Shown in pieces: positions 35,826 to 43,762 of a stretch of 63,761 nt of DNA. A model generated the notes under the pieces. That model searched no databases and had not been told where the DNA came from. It saw only the letters and a list, made by a program, of their open reading frames with translations. Source of the stretch: Betaproteobacteria bacterium Ga0077523. Its GTDB lineage: Bacteria > Pseudomonadota > Gammaproteobacteria > Burkholderiales > Ga0077523. The stretch's first letter is position 1, and every line of letters begins with the position of its first letter. Made by a program: the position numbers and the translations under genes. Where the stretch lies: contig LNDQ01000118.1 of assembly GCA_001464695.1 (NCBI GenBank), positions 1 through 63,761 on the forward strand, in the 5' to 3' direction.

Positions 35826-37174
35826 CGCTCACTATCGATTCGATCCGCGACTGCTTCGACGGCGCCATCCCCGGGCTCATCGCCACCTGTTCCGCCGACG
35901 GCGTGCCCAACGTGAGCTACGTCTCCGAAGTGCACTACATGGACAGCGAGCATCTGGCGCTCACGTTCCAGTTCTTCAGCAAGACGCGCGAGAACGTGCT
36001 GGCAAATCCCTTTGTCACGGTCATGCTGCTGCAGCCCCACACGGCGGCCAAGTTCCGCATCGCGCTGCGCTACCTGAGGACGGAAACCGAGGGTCCGCTG
36101 TTCGAGCGCATGAAGGCGAAGCTGGCCGGCATCGCATCCCACTCCGGCATGAGCGGCGTGTTCGTGCTCCGCGGGGCCGATGTCTATCGGGTGCTCTCGC
36201 TCGAAAGAGTGCCGGGGCGGACATTGCCACCGCCACCGTCCGCCATCAACATGCTGTCTGCATTGCGGGCGTGCACGCAGGGCCTGACGAACGCCGCCGA
36301 TCTCGACCAGCTCATCGACCAGACACTGACGTCGCTCGAGCGTCATTGCGACGTTCGGCACGCCATGCTGTTGATGTTCGACGAGCCGGGCAAGCGGCTC
36401 TACACAGTGGCGAGTCGCGGCTACGAAGTGTCGGGGGTCGGCTCGGAGATCGCCATGGGCGATGGCATCGTCGGCGTGTGCGCGCGCGAGCGCACGCCCA
36501 TCCGGCTCACACATACGACATCCGACTATGTGTACGGCCGGGCCATTCGCGAGAGTGCCGCCCAGGCCGGCTTCGCCGATCGCCTCGAGACGGAGATTCC
36601 GTTTCCGGGGCTCGCCGCACCGGGCAGCCAGCTTGCGGTGCCGCTCACCCTGGGCAGCCGTTTGCTCGGGGTGCTGTTCGTGGAGAGTCCCGATGAGATG
36701 CGGTTCGGGTACGACGATGAAGACCTGTTGGCGGCACTCGCGGCGCAGCTTTCCATGGCGATCCACATCCTCCAGTCGAGCCCCGAGGTGCACGAGGAGC
36801 GGGTGGCACCGCCGCCCCGGCGCGCCCCGGCCGGCGGACCGGCCATTCCGATCCGCTACTACCCGGCGGACCACAGCATCTTCATCGGCGAGAACTACCT
36901 CATCAAGGGCGTGGCCGGCGCCATCTTCTGGAAGCTGGTGCGCGACTACGAGCGCGAAGGTCGCACGGAGTTCAGCAACCGCGAATTGCGGCTCGACCCG
37001 AGCATCCGCCTGCCGGACATCGCCGACAATCTGGAGGCGCGCCTGATCCTGCTGACGCGTCGCCTGGCCGAACGCAGCAGCGACCTCGGCATCGAGAAGA
37101 CCGGCCGCGGGCGGTTTCGTCTGCGCGTGGCCGGTTCGGTGAAGCCGGTACAGATCGCCGACAGCGCGCACTGA
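35822..37174 (+). CDS. PNPOx-like + GAF sensor protein with predicted C-terminal winged-helix domain
   Basis: 450 aa. Residues 1-135 look like a PNPOx-type flavin barrel (IATCSADGVPNVSYVSEVHYMD, MSGVFVLRGADVYRV). Residues 155-325 are a GAF domain (LTSLERHCDVRHAMLLMFDE ... GSQLAVPLTLGSRLLGVLFVES). A Pro/Arg linker leads to about 100 C-terminal residues (IRYYPADHSIFIGENYLIKG ... FSNRELRLDPSIRLPDIADN) that look like a winged-helix effector. The combination suggests a redox- or ligand-sensing regulator. It is coupled to the flavin gene by ATGA. Confidence 0.7.
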   Translation: MTLTIDSIRDCFDGAIPGLIATCSADGVPNVSYVSEVHYMDSEHLALTFQFFSKTRENVLANPFVTVMLLQPHTAAKFRIALRYLRTETEGPLFERMKAKLAGIASHSGMSGVFVLRGADVYRVLSLERVPGRTLPPPPSAINMLSALRACTQGLTNAADLDQLIDQTLTSLERHCDVRHAMLLMFDEPGKRLYTVASRGYEVSGVGSEIAMGDGIVGVCARERTPIRLTHTTSDYVYGRAIRESAAQAGFADRLETEIPFPGLAAPGSQLAVPLTLGSRLLGVLFVESPDEMRFGYDDEDLLAALAAQLSMAIHILQSSPEVHEERVAPPPRRAPAGGPAIPIRYYPADHSIFIGENYLIKGVAGAIFWKLVRDYEREGRTEFSNRELRLDPSIRLPDIADNLEARLILLTRRLAERSSDLGIEKTGRGRFRLRVAGSVKPVQIADSAH

Positions 37175-37192
37175 CACCGGCGGCGCCGTCGA

Positions 37193-37903
37193 TCAAAGCC
37201 GCAGGGCGCCGGCGAGCTTCCTCCATTCGTCCGCCGACAGATGCTGGCGGATCATCCCCACCACAGCGCGGAAGGCCTCGGCCGGCATGCCCTGACGCAT
37301 GCCGCTCAACATGGTCACCCGTTCGCGCGCATTCATCCAGGGCAGCATCCAGCGCAAGGTCCCCATCATGGCCGCAGGCGGGATCGAAGCGACCAGTGCG
37401 TGTTCGATGCCGCGGATCTCGTCATCACTATGGGTCTCCCAGAGGACGAGGTTGTTGTGCGATTCCTCGACGGCCATGTGCTCCAGGTTCTCGGCCACGA
37501 AGCGCGCCAACTGCCGATACAGACGCTGCAGTGCCGCGGCGCTGCCGCCGACCGCGGCGAACTGCACCGAAGTCATGATGCCTTCCAGTTCGCGAATGGC
37601 GTTCTCATGGCCGACGTGGTCCGCTGCCGTCACCTCGGCCGAGCCGGGCCGGCGGGCTTCCATCGCGCGATGCACGAACTCGTTCTCGTGCGCGATGTGG
37701 CTGCGGCAGAACGCCAGCAGCTCGCTCAGCGCATCGAGGGTGGCCGCGATCTCGGCAACGTCGTCGGGGTCGGTGCGGCCGACGCGGCCCAGCAGGTCGC
37801 CCATCCAGGCGCGCATTCCCTTGTGGACGAACGCGTAGATGTCGTGACGGGGGGCAGTCGAGGCGGCAGTGGCGGCCGGGCGCTTGCTGATGGCGTGTTC
37901 CAT
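37193..37903 (-). CDS. Hemerythrin (HHE) domain protein
   Basis: 236 aa. A four-helix bundle carries HHE-type iron ligands: HKGMRAWMGDLL, FCRSHIAHENEFVHRAMEARRP, ADHVGHENAIRELE and ENLEHMAVEESHNNLVLW. Di-iron hemerythrin-like proteins bind O2 or NO or protect Fe-S clusters, which fits a location beside a nitrate-respiration locus. A CCTAAGAAT motif similar to one upstream of the cytochrome c gene near 61506 occurs about 122 bp upstream. Confidence 0.88.
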   Translation of the reverse strand: MEHAISKRPAATAASTAPRHDIYAFVHKGMRAWMGDLLGRVGRTDPDDVAEIAATLDALSELLAFCRSHIAHENEFVHRAMEARRPGSAEVTAADHVGHENAIRELEGIMTSVQFAAVGGSAAALQRLYRQLARFVAENLEHMAVEESHNNLVLWETHSDDEIRGIEHALVASIPPAAMMGTLRWMLPWMNARERVTMLSGMRQGMPAEAFRAVVGMIRQHLSADEWRKLAGALRL

Positions 37904-38024
37904 GGTTTCCTGTCTCCGTGGGGGGGATGGCACGGGACCGACCCTTCGCAAAGCGTGTCGATCCCACCCCCGAGAGAGTAGGGAAGGCAGGCAGCGGCCG
38001 CCGCTAAATCGCCGCTACGGAAAC

Positions 38025-38034
38025 CCTAAGAATT
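38025..38034. promoter_or_regulatory. CCTAAGAAT motif upstream of the hemerythrin gene
   Basis: CCTAAGAAT with flanking CTACGGAAAC and TCGCTAA at about 38015-38040 resembles the stretch at 61494-61520 upstream of the cytochrome c gene. The nine-base core is identical and the flanks align with a few differences. Candidate shared regulator site. Confidence 0.35.
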
Positions 38035-38069
38035 CGCTAACCGGCCCGCACACGCCCGGGCGGTTCCGG

Positions 38070-38429
38070 CTATGCCGTTTCGGTTGCGCGCAGATAGCTG
38101 TCGGTGCCGGTCAGCCAGTCCTCGCGCGGCGGCGTGAAGATGTCGTAGGCCACCAGCTTTTCGACCGCGTCGACCGTGTGCACGACGTTGGCCGGAATGA
38201 AGATCATCTCGCCCGGGCCGACGTCGACACTCTTGCCCTCGAGATGGAAGCGCCACTTGCCGCTGAACACCCAGGTGACCTGCTCGTTCGGATGCGAGTG
38301 CGGCGGGACCACGTAGCCCTTTTCCACTTCGGTCAGCGCGATCATGACCTTGCCGTCCCAGGCGAGCTTGCGCTTGAAGCTCGGGTTCAATTCCTCGTAG
38401 GGAATGTCGTTCCAGTTGATGTGTTTCAT
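38070..38429 (-). CDS. Single-domain cupin protein
   Basis: 119 aa. Cupin motifs: PPHSHPNEQVTWVFSGKWRFHLEG, with metal ligands His-x-His plus Glu, and GPGEMIFIPANVVHTV with the last His. This is a small metal-binding barrel; enzyme or sensor roles are both possible. It is divergent from narX, and the FNR-type box at 38525-38538 lies in the shared upstream region. Confidence 0.88.
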   Translation of the reverse strand: MKHINWNDIPYEELNPSFKRKLAWDGKVMIALTEVEKGYVVPPHSHPNEQVTWVFSGKWRFHLEGKSVDVGPGEMIFIPANVVHTVDAVEKLVAYDIFTPPREDWLTGTDSYLRATETA

Positions 38430-38524
38430 GGCCGGCTCCTGGGCACGTGACGAGAGCTGGGAAGGGTAGCACCGAATGCGGAGTCCCATCAGGCGGCGCC
38501 GCCCCGGGGCAGCCTCGGCGTCCA

Positions 38525-38538
38525 TTGATGCAGGTCAA
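38525..38538. promoter_or_regulatory. FNR/DNR-type binding site upstream of narX
   Basis: TTGAT-GCAG-GTCAA differs from the FNR consensus TTGATNNNNATCAA at one base. It is centred 41 bp before the narX ATG at 38572 and could serve the divergent cupin gene as well. It indicates oxygen- or NO-responsive control of the nitrate locus. Confidence 0.7.
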
Positions 38539-38571
38539 GGACGGTCCCCGGTGGAGCGGTAGATTGCGACC

Positions 38572-40500
38572 ATGGAGATTCCTGCACGGGCACGGCGCGG
38601 CGGCATCGCCACCAAGCTGATCGGGATCGCGCTCACCTTTCTGGTGGTTGCCCTGGCGGCCATCGGGATGACCTTGTTGCAGTCATGGAAGCTCGAGGGA
38701 GCTGCCGCTGCCATCAACGACATGGGCAGCGCTCGCATGCGCAGCTATCGCATTGCTCTGTTGGGCTCGGAGTTGGCGCGGGCACCGCGCGACGCAGCGA
38801 TCGCCGCGGAACTGCGCGCGGTGGTGCAGGACTTCGAGAGCACTCTCGATGGCGTGCGACAGGGCGATCCGGCGCGCCCGATCGCCCTGCCCACCGATTC
38901 GGCCATTGCGGCGGCCGTGGCGACCATAGCGAATCGGTGGCAGCACGATTTCCGGCCGGTCGTGGACGGCATCCTTGCCGATCCGGCCGGTTCCGAGGGT
39001 CGCGCCGCGATCCTGCGGCGCAAGGTGGACGGCTTCGTCGCGGCGATCGACGACGTGGTCGACGCCATCGAGCACGACAATGCGTCGGTGACCTCGTGGC
39101 TGCGATCGTTCCAGTTGATTCTCGTGGCTGGCGCGGTGCTGGGTACGGTGGCGCTGATCTATCTCATGTACCTGCTGGTGGTGCGACCCGTGACCGCGCT
39201 CCAGCATGGCATCGGGCGCCTGGCCGCGGAGGATTTCAGCGCGCGGGTGCCGGTCGAGTCCGATGACGAGTTCGGTGCACTCGGTCGCGCGTTCAACACC
39301 ATGGCCGACCATCTGCAGGGTGTCTATGCCACCCTGGAATCGAAGATCGCCGAAAAGACCCGGAGCCTCGAGTCACGCAACCGCGAGCTCACGACCCTGT
39401 TCGACGCCACCACGGCGCTCAACGAGGCGCCCGACATCCAGGCGCTGTGCGGGGTATCCCTCAAGCTCATCCTGTCGGCTTCCGGCGCTCCCGGCGGGGC
39501 GGTGCGACTGCGTGCGGCCGGTTCTGGCGATCTGCACATCCATGCGACCGACGGCCTGTCGCCGGAACTGGTGCGTGCCGAAACCTGCGAGCATGCGCGC
39601 GACTGCGCCTGCGGTCGTGCCGCCGAGCATGACCAGCCGGTCGTCGAACCCGTCGCGGAAGAGCCCGGCCGGCATTGTGCTGCGGCCGGCTATCGCGGCA
39701 TGGCTGCGTTTCCGATCCGCCATGAGCGCCAGGTACTGGGTGTATTCAACCTGTATTTCGCGGAGCCCCGTCTGTTCTCGGCCCGGGAGCAGCGCCTGTT
39801 CGTGGCATTGGGGCAGCAGATAGGCGCGGCACTGCAGGCGCTGCGTCTGCGCTCCGTCGAGCGCGAGATGGCGGTCTCCGACGAGCGCAACCTGTTGGCG
39901 CGTGAACTGCACGACTCCATCGCCCAATCCCTCGCGTTCCTCAATCTGCAGACCCAGATGCTCGACGATTCGCTGCGCAGCGGCCGGGTCGGCGAAGCGC
40001 GGGCGGAAGTGGGCCGGATCCGCGAGGGCGTGCAGGAGAGCTATGACGACGTGCGCGAACTGCTCACGCATTTTCGCCTGCGGGTGGCGGATTCCGACCT
40101 TGCGGGCGCGCTCAAGCAGTCGCTGGTGCGCTTCGAGGCGCAGACCGGCATCCGCACCGAGCTCGTCGAATCCGGTGGCGGCATCGAACCGCCGCCCGAA
40201 GCGCTGGTGCAGGTGCTGCACGTCATCCAGGAGGCGCTGTCCAATGCGCGCAAGCACGCGCACGCCAGGACCATCACCGTCAGTCTCGAGCGCGGTCCCA
40301 TGTATCGCTTCACGGTGCGCGACGATGGATGCGGGTTCGATGCGTCGCTGCGCGATCCTTCGGGCAGCCATGTGGGTCTCGCGATCATGCGTGAACGGGC
40401 ACATCGCATCGGCGCGACTCTCGAGGTGCGGTCGACTGCGGGCGGCGGGACCAGGGTCGTGCTGTCGCTGCCGGTGGCAACGACTGAGGCGGCAGCCTGA
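38572..40500 (+). CDS. narX: Nitrate/nitrite sensor histidine kinase NarX
   Basis: 642 aa. Membrane segments at about 15-37 and 182-205 flank a periplasmic sensor with a P-box-like stretch (MGSARMRSYRIAL, 51-63), as in NarX, where it binds nitrate. Then follow HAMP (about 205-258), a GAF-like central module with clustered cysteines (Cys339, 345, 347 in CEHARDCACG), and HisKA_3 with phospho-acceptor His447 (ELHDSIAQSLAFLNLQ) and an HATPase domain (DDGCGFDAS). Its stop overlaps the narL start by one base (TGATG). Confidence 0.95.
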   Translation: MEIPARARRGGIATKLIGIALTFLVVALAAIGMTLLQSWKLEGAAAAINDMGSARMRSYRIALLGSELARAPRDAAIAAELRAVVQDFESTLDGVRQGDPARPIALPTDSAIAAAVATIANRWQHDFRPVVDGILADPAGSEGRAAILRRKVDGFVAAIDDVVDAIEHDNASVTSWLRSFQLILVAGAVLGTVALIYLMYLLVVRPVTALQHGIGRLAAEDFSARVPVESDDEFGALGRAFNTMADHLQGVYATLESKIAEKTRSLESRNRELTTLFDATTALNEAPDIQALCGVSLKLILSASGAPGGAVRLRAAGSGDLHIHATDGLSPELVRAETCEHARDCACGRAAEHDQPVVEPVAEEPGRHCAAAGYRGMAAFPIRHERQVLGVFNLYFAEPRLFSAREQRLFVALGQQIGAALQALRLRSVEREMAVSDERNLLARELHDSIAQSLAFLNLQTQMLDDSLRSGRVGEARAEVGRIREGVQESYDDVRELLTHFRLRVADSDLAGALKQSLVRFEAQTGIRTELVESGGGIEPPPEALVQVLHVIQEALSNARKHAHARTITVSLERGPMYRFTVRDDGCGFDASLRDPSGSHVGLAIMRERAHRIGATLEVRSTAGGGTRVVLSLPVATTEAAA

Positions 40501-41150
40501 TGTCGCGCATCCGTGTTCTCGTGGTCGACGATCACACGCTCTTTCGCAGCGGCGTCATCGCGCTGCTGGCGCGCCAGGCGGACGTGGAGGTGGTCGGGGA
40601 AGCTTCCGACGGGCTCGAAGGCGTGAAGCGGGCGAAGCAGCTCGCCCCCGACATCGTGCTGATGGATCTCAACATGCCCGGCATCGCCGGCAAGGAAGCC
40701 TTGAAGTTGCTCGTTGAAGAAGTCCCCGATGCGAAGGTGCTGATGCTCACGGTGTCGGAGGATGCCCAGGATCTCATCGACTGTCTGCGCGCGGGTGCCG
40801 CCGGCTACCTGCTCAAGAACACCGACATCGACGCGTTGGTCGACGCGTTGCGTCGCACCCACGAAGGCGATTCGATCGTGTCGCCTGCCATGACCAGCAA
40901 GCTGGTGCGGGGTATCCGCGCCCCGGCAAACGATCCGGTCGCGACGGCGCTGACGCAATTGAGCCCGCGTGAACGCGAGGTGCTGCAACAGGTGGCCCGC
41001 GGTGCAAGCAACAAGGAGATCGCGCGCAAGCTCGAGCTCGCGGAAAGTACCGTGAAGATCCACATGCAGCACATCCTCAGGAAGCTCAATCTCCAGAGCA
41101 GGGTGCAGGCCGCCGTCTTTTCCGTGGAACACGGTCTGGTCGATTCATGA
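40500..41150 (+). CDS. narL: Nitrate/nitrite response regulator NarL
   Basis: 216 aa. Receiver domain with Asp10/Asp11, phospho-acceptor Asp56 (VLMDLNMPG) and Lys near 106 (YLLKNTD), then a LuxR/NarL helix-turn-helix at about 150-208 (LSPREREVLQQVARGASNKEIARKL, STVKIHMQHIL). Phosphorylated by NarX, it should control the nar genes by nitrate. It overlaps nnrS by 4 bp. Confidence 0.95.
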   Translation: MSRIRVLVVDDHTLFRSGVIALLARQADVEVVGEASDGLEGVKRAKQLAPDIVLMDLNMPGIAGKEALKLLVEEVPDAKVLMLTVSEDAQDLIDCLRAGAAGYLLKNTDIDALVDALRRTHEGDSIVSPAMTSKLVRGIRAPANDPVATALTQLSPREREVLQQVARGASNKEIARKLELAESTVKIHMQHILRKLNLQSRVQAAVFSVEHGLVDS

Positions 41151-42337
41151 TGCGGATCAGCCGACTGGCGGAACTGACGCGTCCGCCGAGTGGCTTCGGC
41201 CTGTTCAATCTCGGCTTCCGGCCGTTCTACCTGCTGGCGGCGCTGCTCGCCTGTGCCGGGATGGTTCTCTGGCTGGCTCAATTGGCCGGTCACGCGGCGC
41301 CTGCAGGGCCCGTCGCGGGCGTGCACTGGCACGGCCATGAGATGGTGTTCGGATTCGCGGTGGCGGTGCTCACGGGATTCCTGTTCACGGCCGCCCGCAA
41401 CTGGACCGGGCTGCCCACGCCGTCCGGTCTTGCGCTCGGTGCCATCGCGGCACTGTGGATCGCCGGGCGTGTCGCGCTCCTTATGGTGCCGGAACCGTGG
41501 GCGGGGTTCGTCGACGTGGCGTTTCTGCCGGTGGTCGCGATCGCATTGTGGTTGCCGCTGCAGCGGGCCCGCAACCGGAATCGATTGTTCGTCGGCCTGT
41601 TGTTGTTGCTTGCCGCAGCGAACGTCGTGTTCCACCTCGCGGTGGCCGGTATCGTTGCCGTCAGTCCGTCGGTGCCGACGCGCTTCGGCCTGTATCTCGT
41701 CGTGACCATCGTGACGATCATGGGCGGGCGCGTGATTCCGAGCTTCACCGCCAACGCGATTCCCGGGGCGCGCATCCGCAAGAGCCCTGCGCTGGATCGC
41801 GCGGCCATCGGCTCCTCCATCATCGCTCTTGCGTGCATCGTGGTGGGTGCGCCCGACGTCTTGACCGGCGTTCTGTGCGGTATCGCTGCGATGCTTCACT
41901 TCATGCGCGTGTGGAACTGGAATCCGGCGAGCACGCGCTCGGCGCCGATCCTGTGGATCCTGCATCTGTCGTATGCGTGGATTCCCGTTGGCCTCGCACT
42001 CCATGCGCTGACAGCCCTGGGCCTGCCGATCCCCGTGATGCTCGCCGACCACGCACTGGCCGTAGGCGGCGTGGGCGGCGTGATCATCGGCATGATCACG
42101 CGCACCGCCCGCGGCCACAGCGGCCTGCCGCTGCAAGTGGGCAAGTTCGAGATCGCGGCCTATGTCCTGGTGCACGTCGCAGCCGCTCTGCGCGTGCTGT
42201 TGCCGATCGCCTGGCCCGCAGGCTATCCGGTCGCTCTGCAGGCAGCCGGGCTCTGCTGGAGCACGGCCTTTGCCCTTTATCTGTGGGTGTACGCCCCATT
42301 CCTGGTGCGGCCAAGGCTGGACGGACGCCCCGGCTGA
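41147..42337 (+). CDS. nnrS: NnrS, heme-copper membrane protein of nitrosative stress
   Basis: 396 aa, twelve membrane helices. The family opening FGLFNLGFRPFYLLAALLACAGM, HWHGHEMVFGFAVAVLTGFLFTAARNWTG and GRVIPSFTANAIPG are unmistakable. NnrS proteins carry heme and copper and relieve NO toxicity by lowering formation of dinitrosyl-iron species. Its position between narL and narK, with a 4-bp overlap to narL, points to co-production with nitrate respiration. Confidence 0.93.
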   Translation: MMRISRLAELTRPPSGFGLFNLGFRPFYLLAALLACAGMVLWLAQLAGHAAPAGPVAGVHWHGHEMVFGFAVAVLTGFLFTAARNWTGLPTPSGLALGAIAALWIAGRVALLMVPEPWAGFVDVAFLPVVAIALWLPLQRARNRNRLFVGLLLLLAAANVVFHLAVAGIVAVSPSVPTRFGLYLVVTIVTIMGGRVIPSFTANAIPGARIRKSPALDRAAIGSSIIALACIVVGAPDVLTGVLCGIAAMLHFMRVWNWNPASTRSAPILWILHLSYAWIPVGLALHALTALGLPIPVMLADHALAVGGVGGVIIGMITRTARGHSGLPLQVGKFEIAAYVLVHVAAALRVLLPIAWPAGYPVALQAAGLCWSTAFALYLWVYAPFLVRPRLDGRPG

Positions 42338-42446
42338 GCCCACTGGGGCGGCACGCCGGTCGGTAGTTCGAAAGAACTAGGCTCCATCCTGCTTCCGGCG
42401 TGCGTTGCGCCGACGTTTGGTGAATGGCGGGGGTGAGCAGGCGACC

Positions 42447-42480
42447 CTAGTCTTCCGATCATGGGCAATCGGAAGACTAG
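42447..42480. promoter_or_regulatory. 13-bp perfect inverted repeat before narK1
   Basis: CTAGTCTTCCGAT (42447-42459) and ATCGGAAGACTAG (42468-42480) pair perfectly across an 8-nt spacer. The right arm ends where the Shine-Dalgarno AGGGAG begins (42479-42484), six bases before the GTG start. It could be a repressor operator or an mRNA hairpin affecting ribosome access. A smaller hairpin (TAGTTC-GAAA-GAACTA, 42364-42379) lies upstream. No FNR box is seen in this 152-bp gap. Confidence 0.7.
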
Positions 42481-42489
42481 GGAGAAACC

Positions 42490-43731
42490 GTGACGGAACC
42501 ATCCGGCAAGGCGATTCCGGTGCTGGTGATGAGCACGCTGGCGTTCACGGTGTGCTTCGCGGTCTGGATGGTGTTCGCGGTCATCGGCATTCCGATCCGC
42601 CAGGCGCTCGACCTCAACGCGACGCAATTCGGTTTGCTCACCGCCACGCCGGTGCTGACCGGGTCGCTGGTGCGCGTACCGCTCGGCATGTGGACCGATC
42701 GCTTCGGCGGTCGCATGGTGTTCTTCCTGCTGATGCTGAGCACCGTCGTGCCCATCTGGCTGCTGACCTATGCCACGGAATACTGGCACTTCCTGGTGCT
42801 CGGGCTGTTCGTGGGCCTGGCGGGCGGATCGTTCTCGGTGGGCACGCCGTACGTCGCGCGCTGGTTCAAGAAGGAGCGGCAGGGATTCGCCATGGGCGTG
42901 TTCGGTGCCGGTAACTCGGGTGCGGCGCTCACCAAGTTCGTGGCACCGACCATCGTGGTGGCGGCCGGTTGGGCCATGGTGCCGAAGGTGTACGCGGTGG
43001 CGATGCTGGTGACCGCGATCGCCTTCTGGCTGTTCACTTCCTCCGATCCGGCGCACCGGGTGGATGCGCGCGTGACCTGGCGTGAGCAACTCGCCGCATT
43101 GCGCGATCCGCGCGTGTGGAAGTACTGCCAGTACTACTCCATCGTGTTCGGCGGGTATGTCGCACTCGCGCTGTGGATGGTTCAGTACTACGTGAGCGAG
43201 TACGGCTTCGACATCCGCACGGCGGCGCTGCTGGCAGCCTGTTTCTCGTTGCCCGGCGGCGTCCTGCGCGCCGTGGGCGGATGGATGTCCGACCGGTGGG
43301 GCGCCCACACCGTCACGTGGTGGGTACTGTGGGTGAGCTGGGTCTGCCTCTTCCTGCTGTCTTATCCGCAGACCGATTTCACCGTCATGACGGTGGCGGG
43401 AGCGAAGACCTTCCACATCGGGCTCGATGTCTGGACCTTCACCGCACTGCTGTTCGTGATGGGCATGGCCTGGGCTTTCGGCAAGGCCTCGGTCTTCAAG
43501 TACATCGCGAACGACTTTCCCGGAAACATCGGCGTGATCTCGGGGATCGTCGGTCTCGCCGGCGGGCTTGGCGGCTTCCTGCTGCCCATCCTGTTCGGCG
43601 CGCTGGTCGATCTTACCGGCGTGCGATCGAGTTGCTTCATGTTGATGTACGGCGTGGTGTGGGTTTCGTTGATCTGGATGTATCTCACCGAAGTGCGGCG
43701 GATCGAAGTGATGGGGCCGCGCGCCGTCTAG
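42490..43731 (+). CDS. narK1: Nitrate transporter NarK1 type
   Basis: 413 aa MFS protein, twelve helices. The nitrate/nitrite porter motifs are LVRVPLGMWTDRFGGRMVF (helix 2-3) and a GLAGGSFSVGTPYVARWF segment in helix 5. NarK1-type proteins import nitrate with protons to start respiration. The start is GTG preceded by AGGGAGAAACC. It is followed 31 bp later by a second, different narK. Confidence 0.92.
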   Translation: MTEPSGKAIPVLVMSTLAFTVCFAVWMVFAVIGIPIRQALDLNATQFGLLTATPVLTGSLVRVPLGMWTDRFGGRMVFFLLMLSTVVPIWLLTYATEYWHFLVLGLFVGLAGGSFSVGTPYVARWFKKERQGFAMGVFGAGNSGAALTKFVAPTIVVAAGWAMVPKVYAVAMLVTAIAFWLFTSSDPAHRVDARVTWREQLAALRDPRVWKYCQYYSIVFGGYVALALWMVQYYVSEYGFDIRTAALLAACFSLPGGVLRAVGGWMSDRWGAHTVTWWVLWVSWVCLFLLSYPQTDFTVMTVAGAKTFHIGLDVWTFTALLFVMGMAWAFGKASVFKYIANDFPGNIGVISGIVGLAGGLGGFLLPILFGALVDLTGVRSSCFMLMYGVVWVSLIWMYLTEVRRIEVMGPRAV

Positions 43732-43762
43732 TCAACGCGGCTACCGAGGAGGAGAAGACGAC

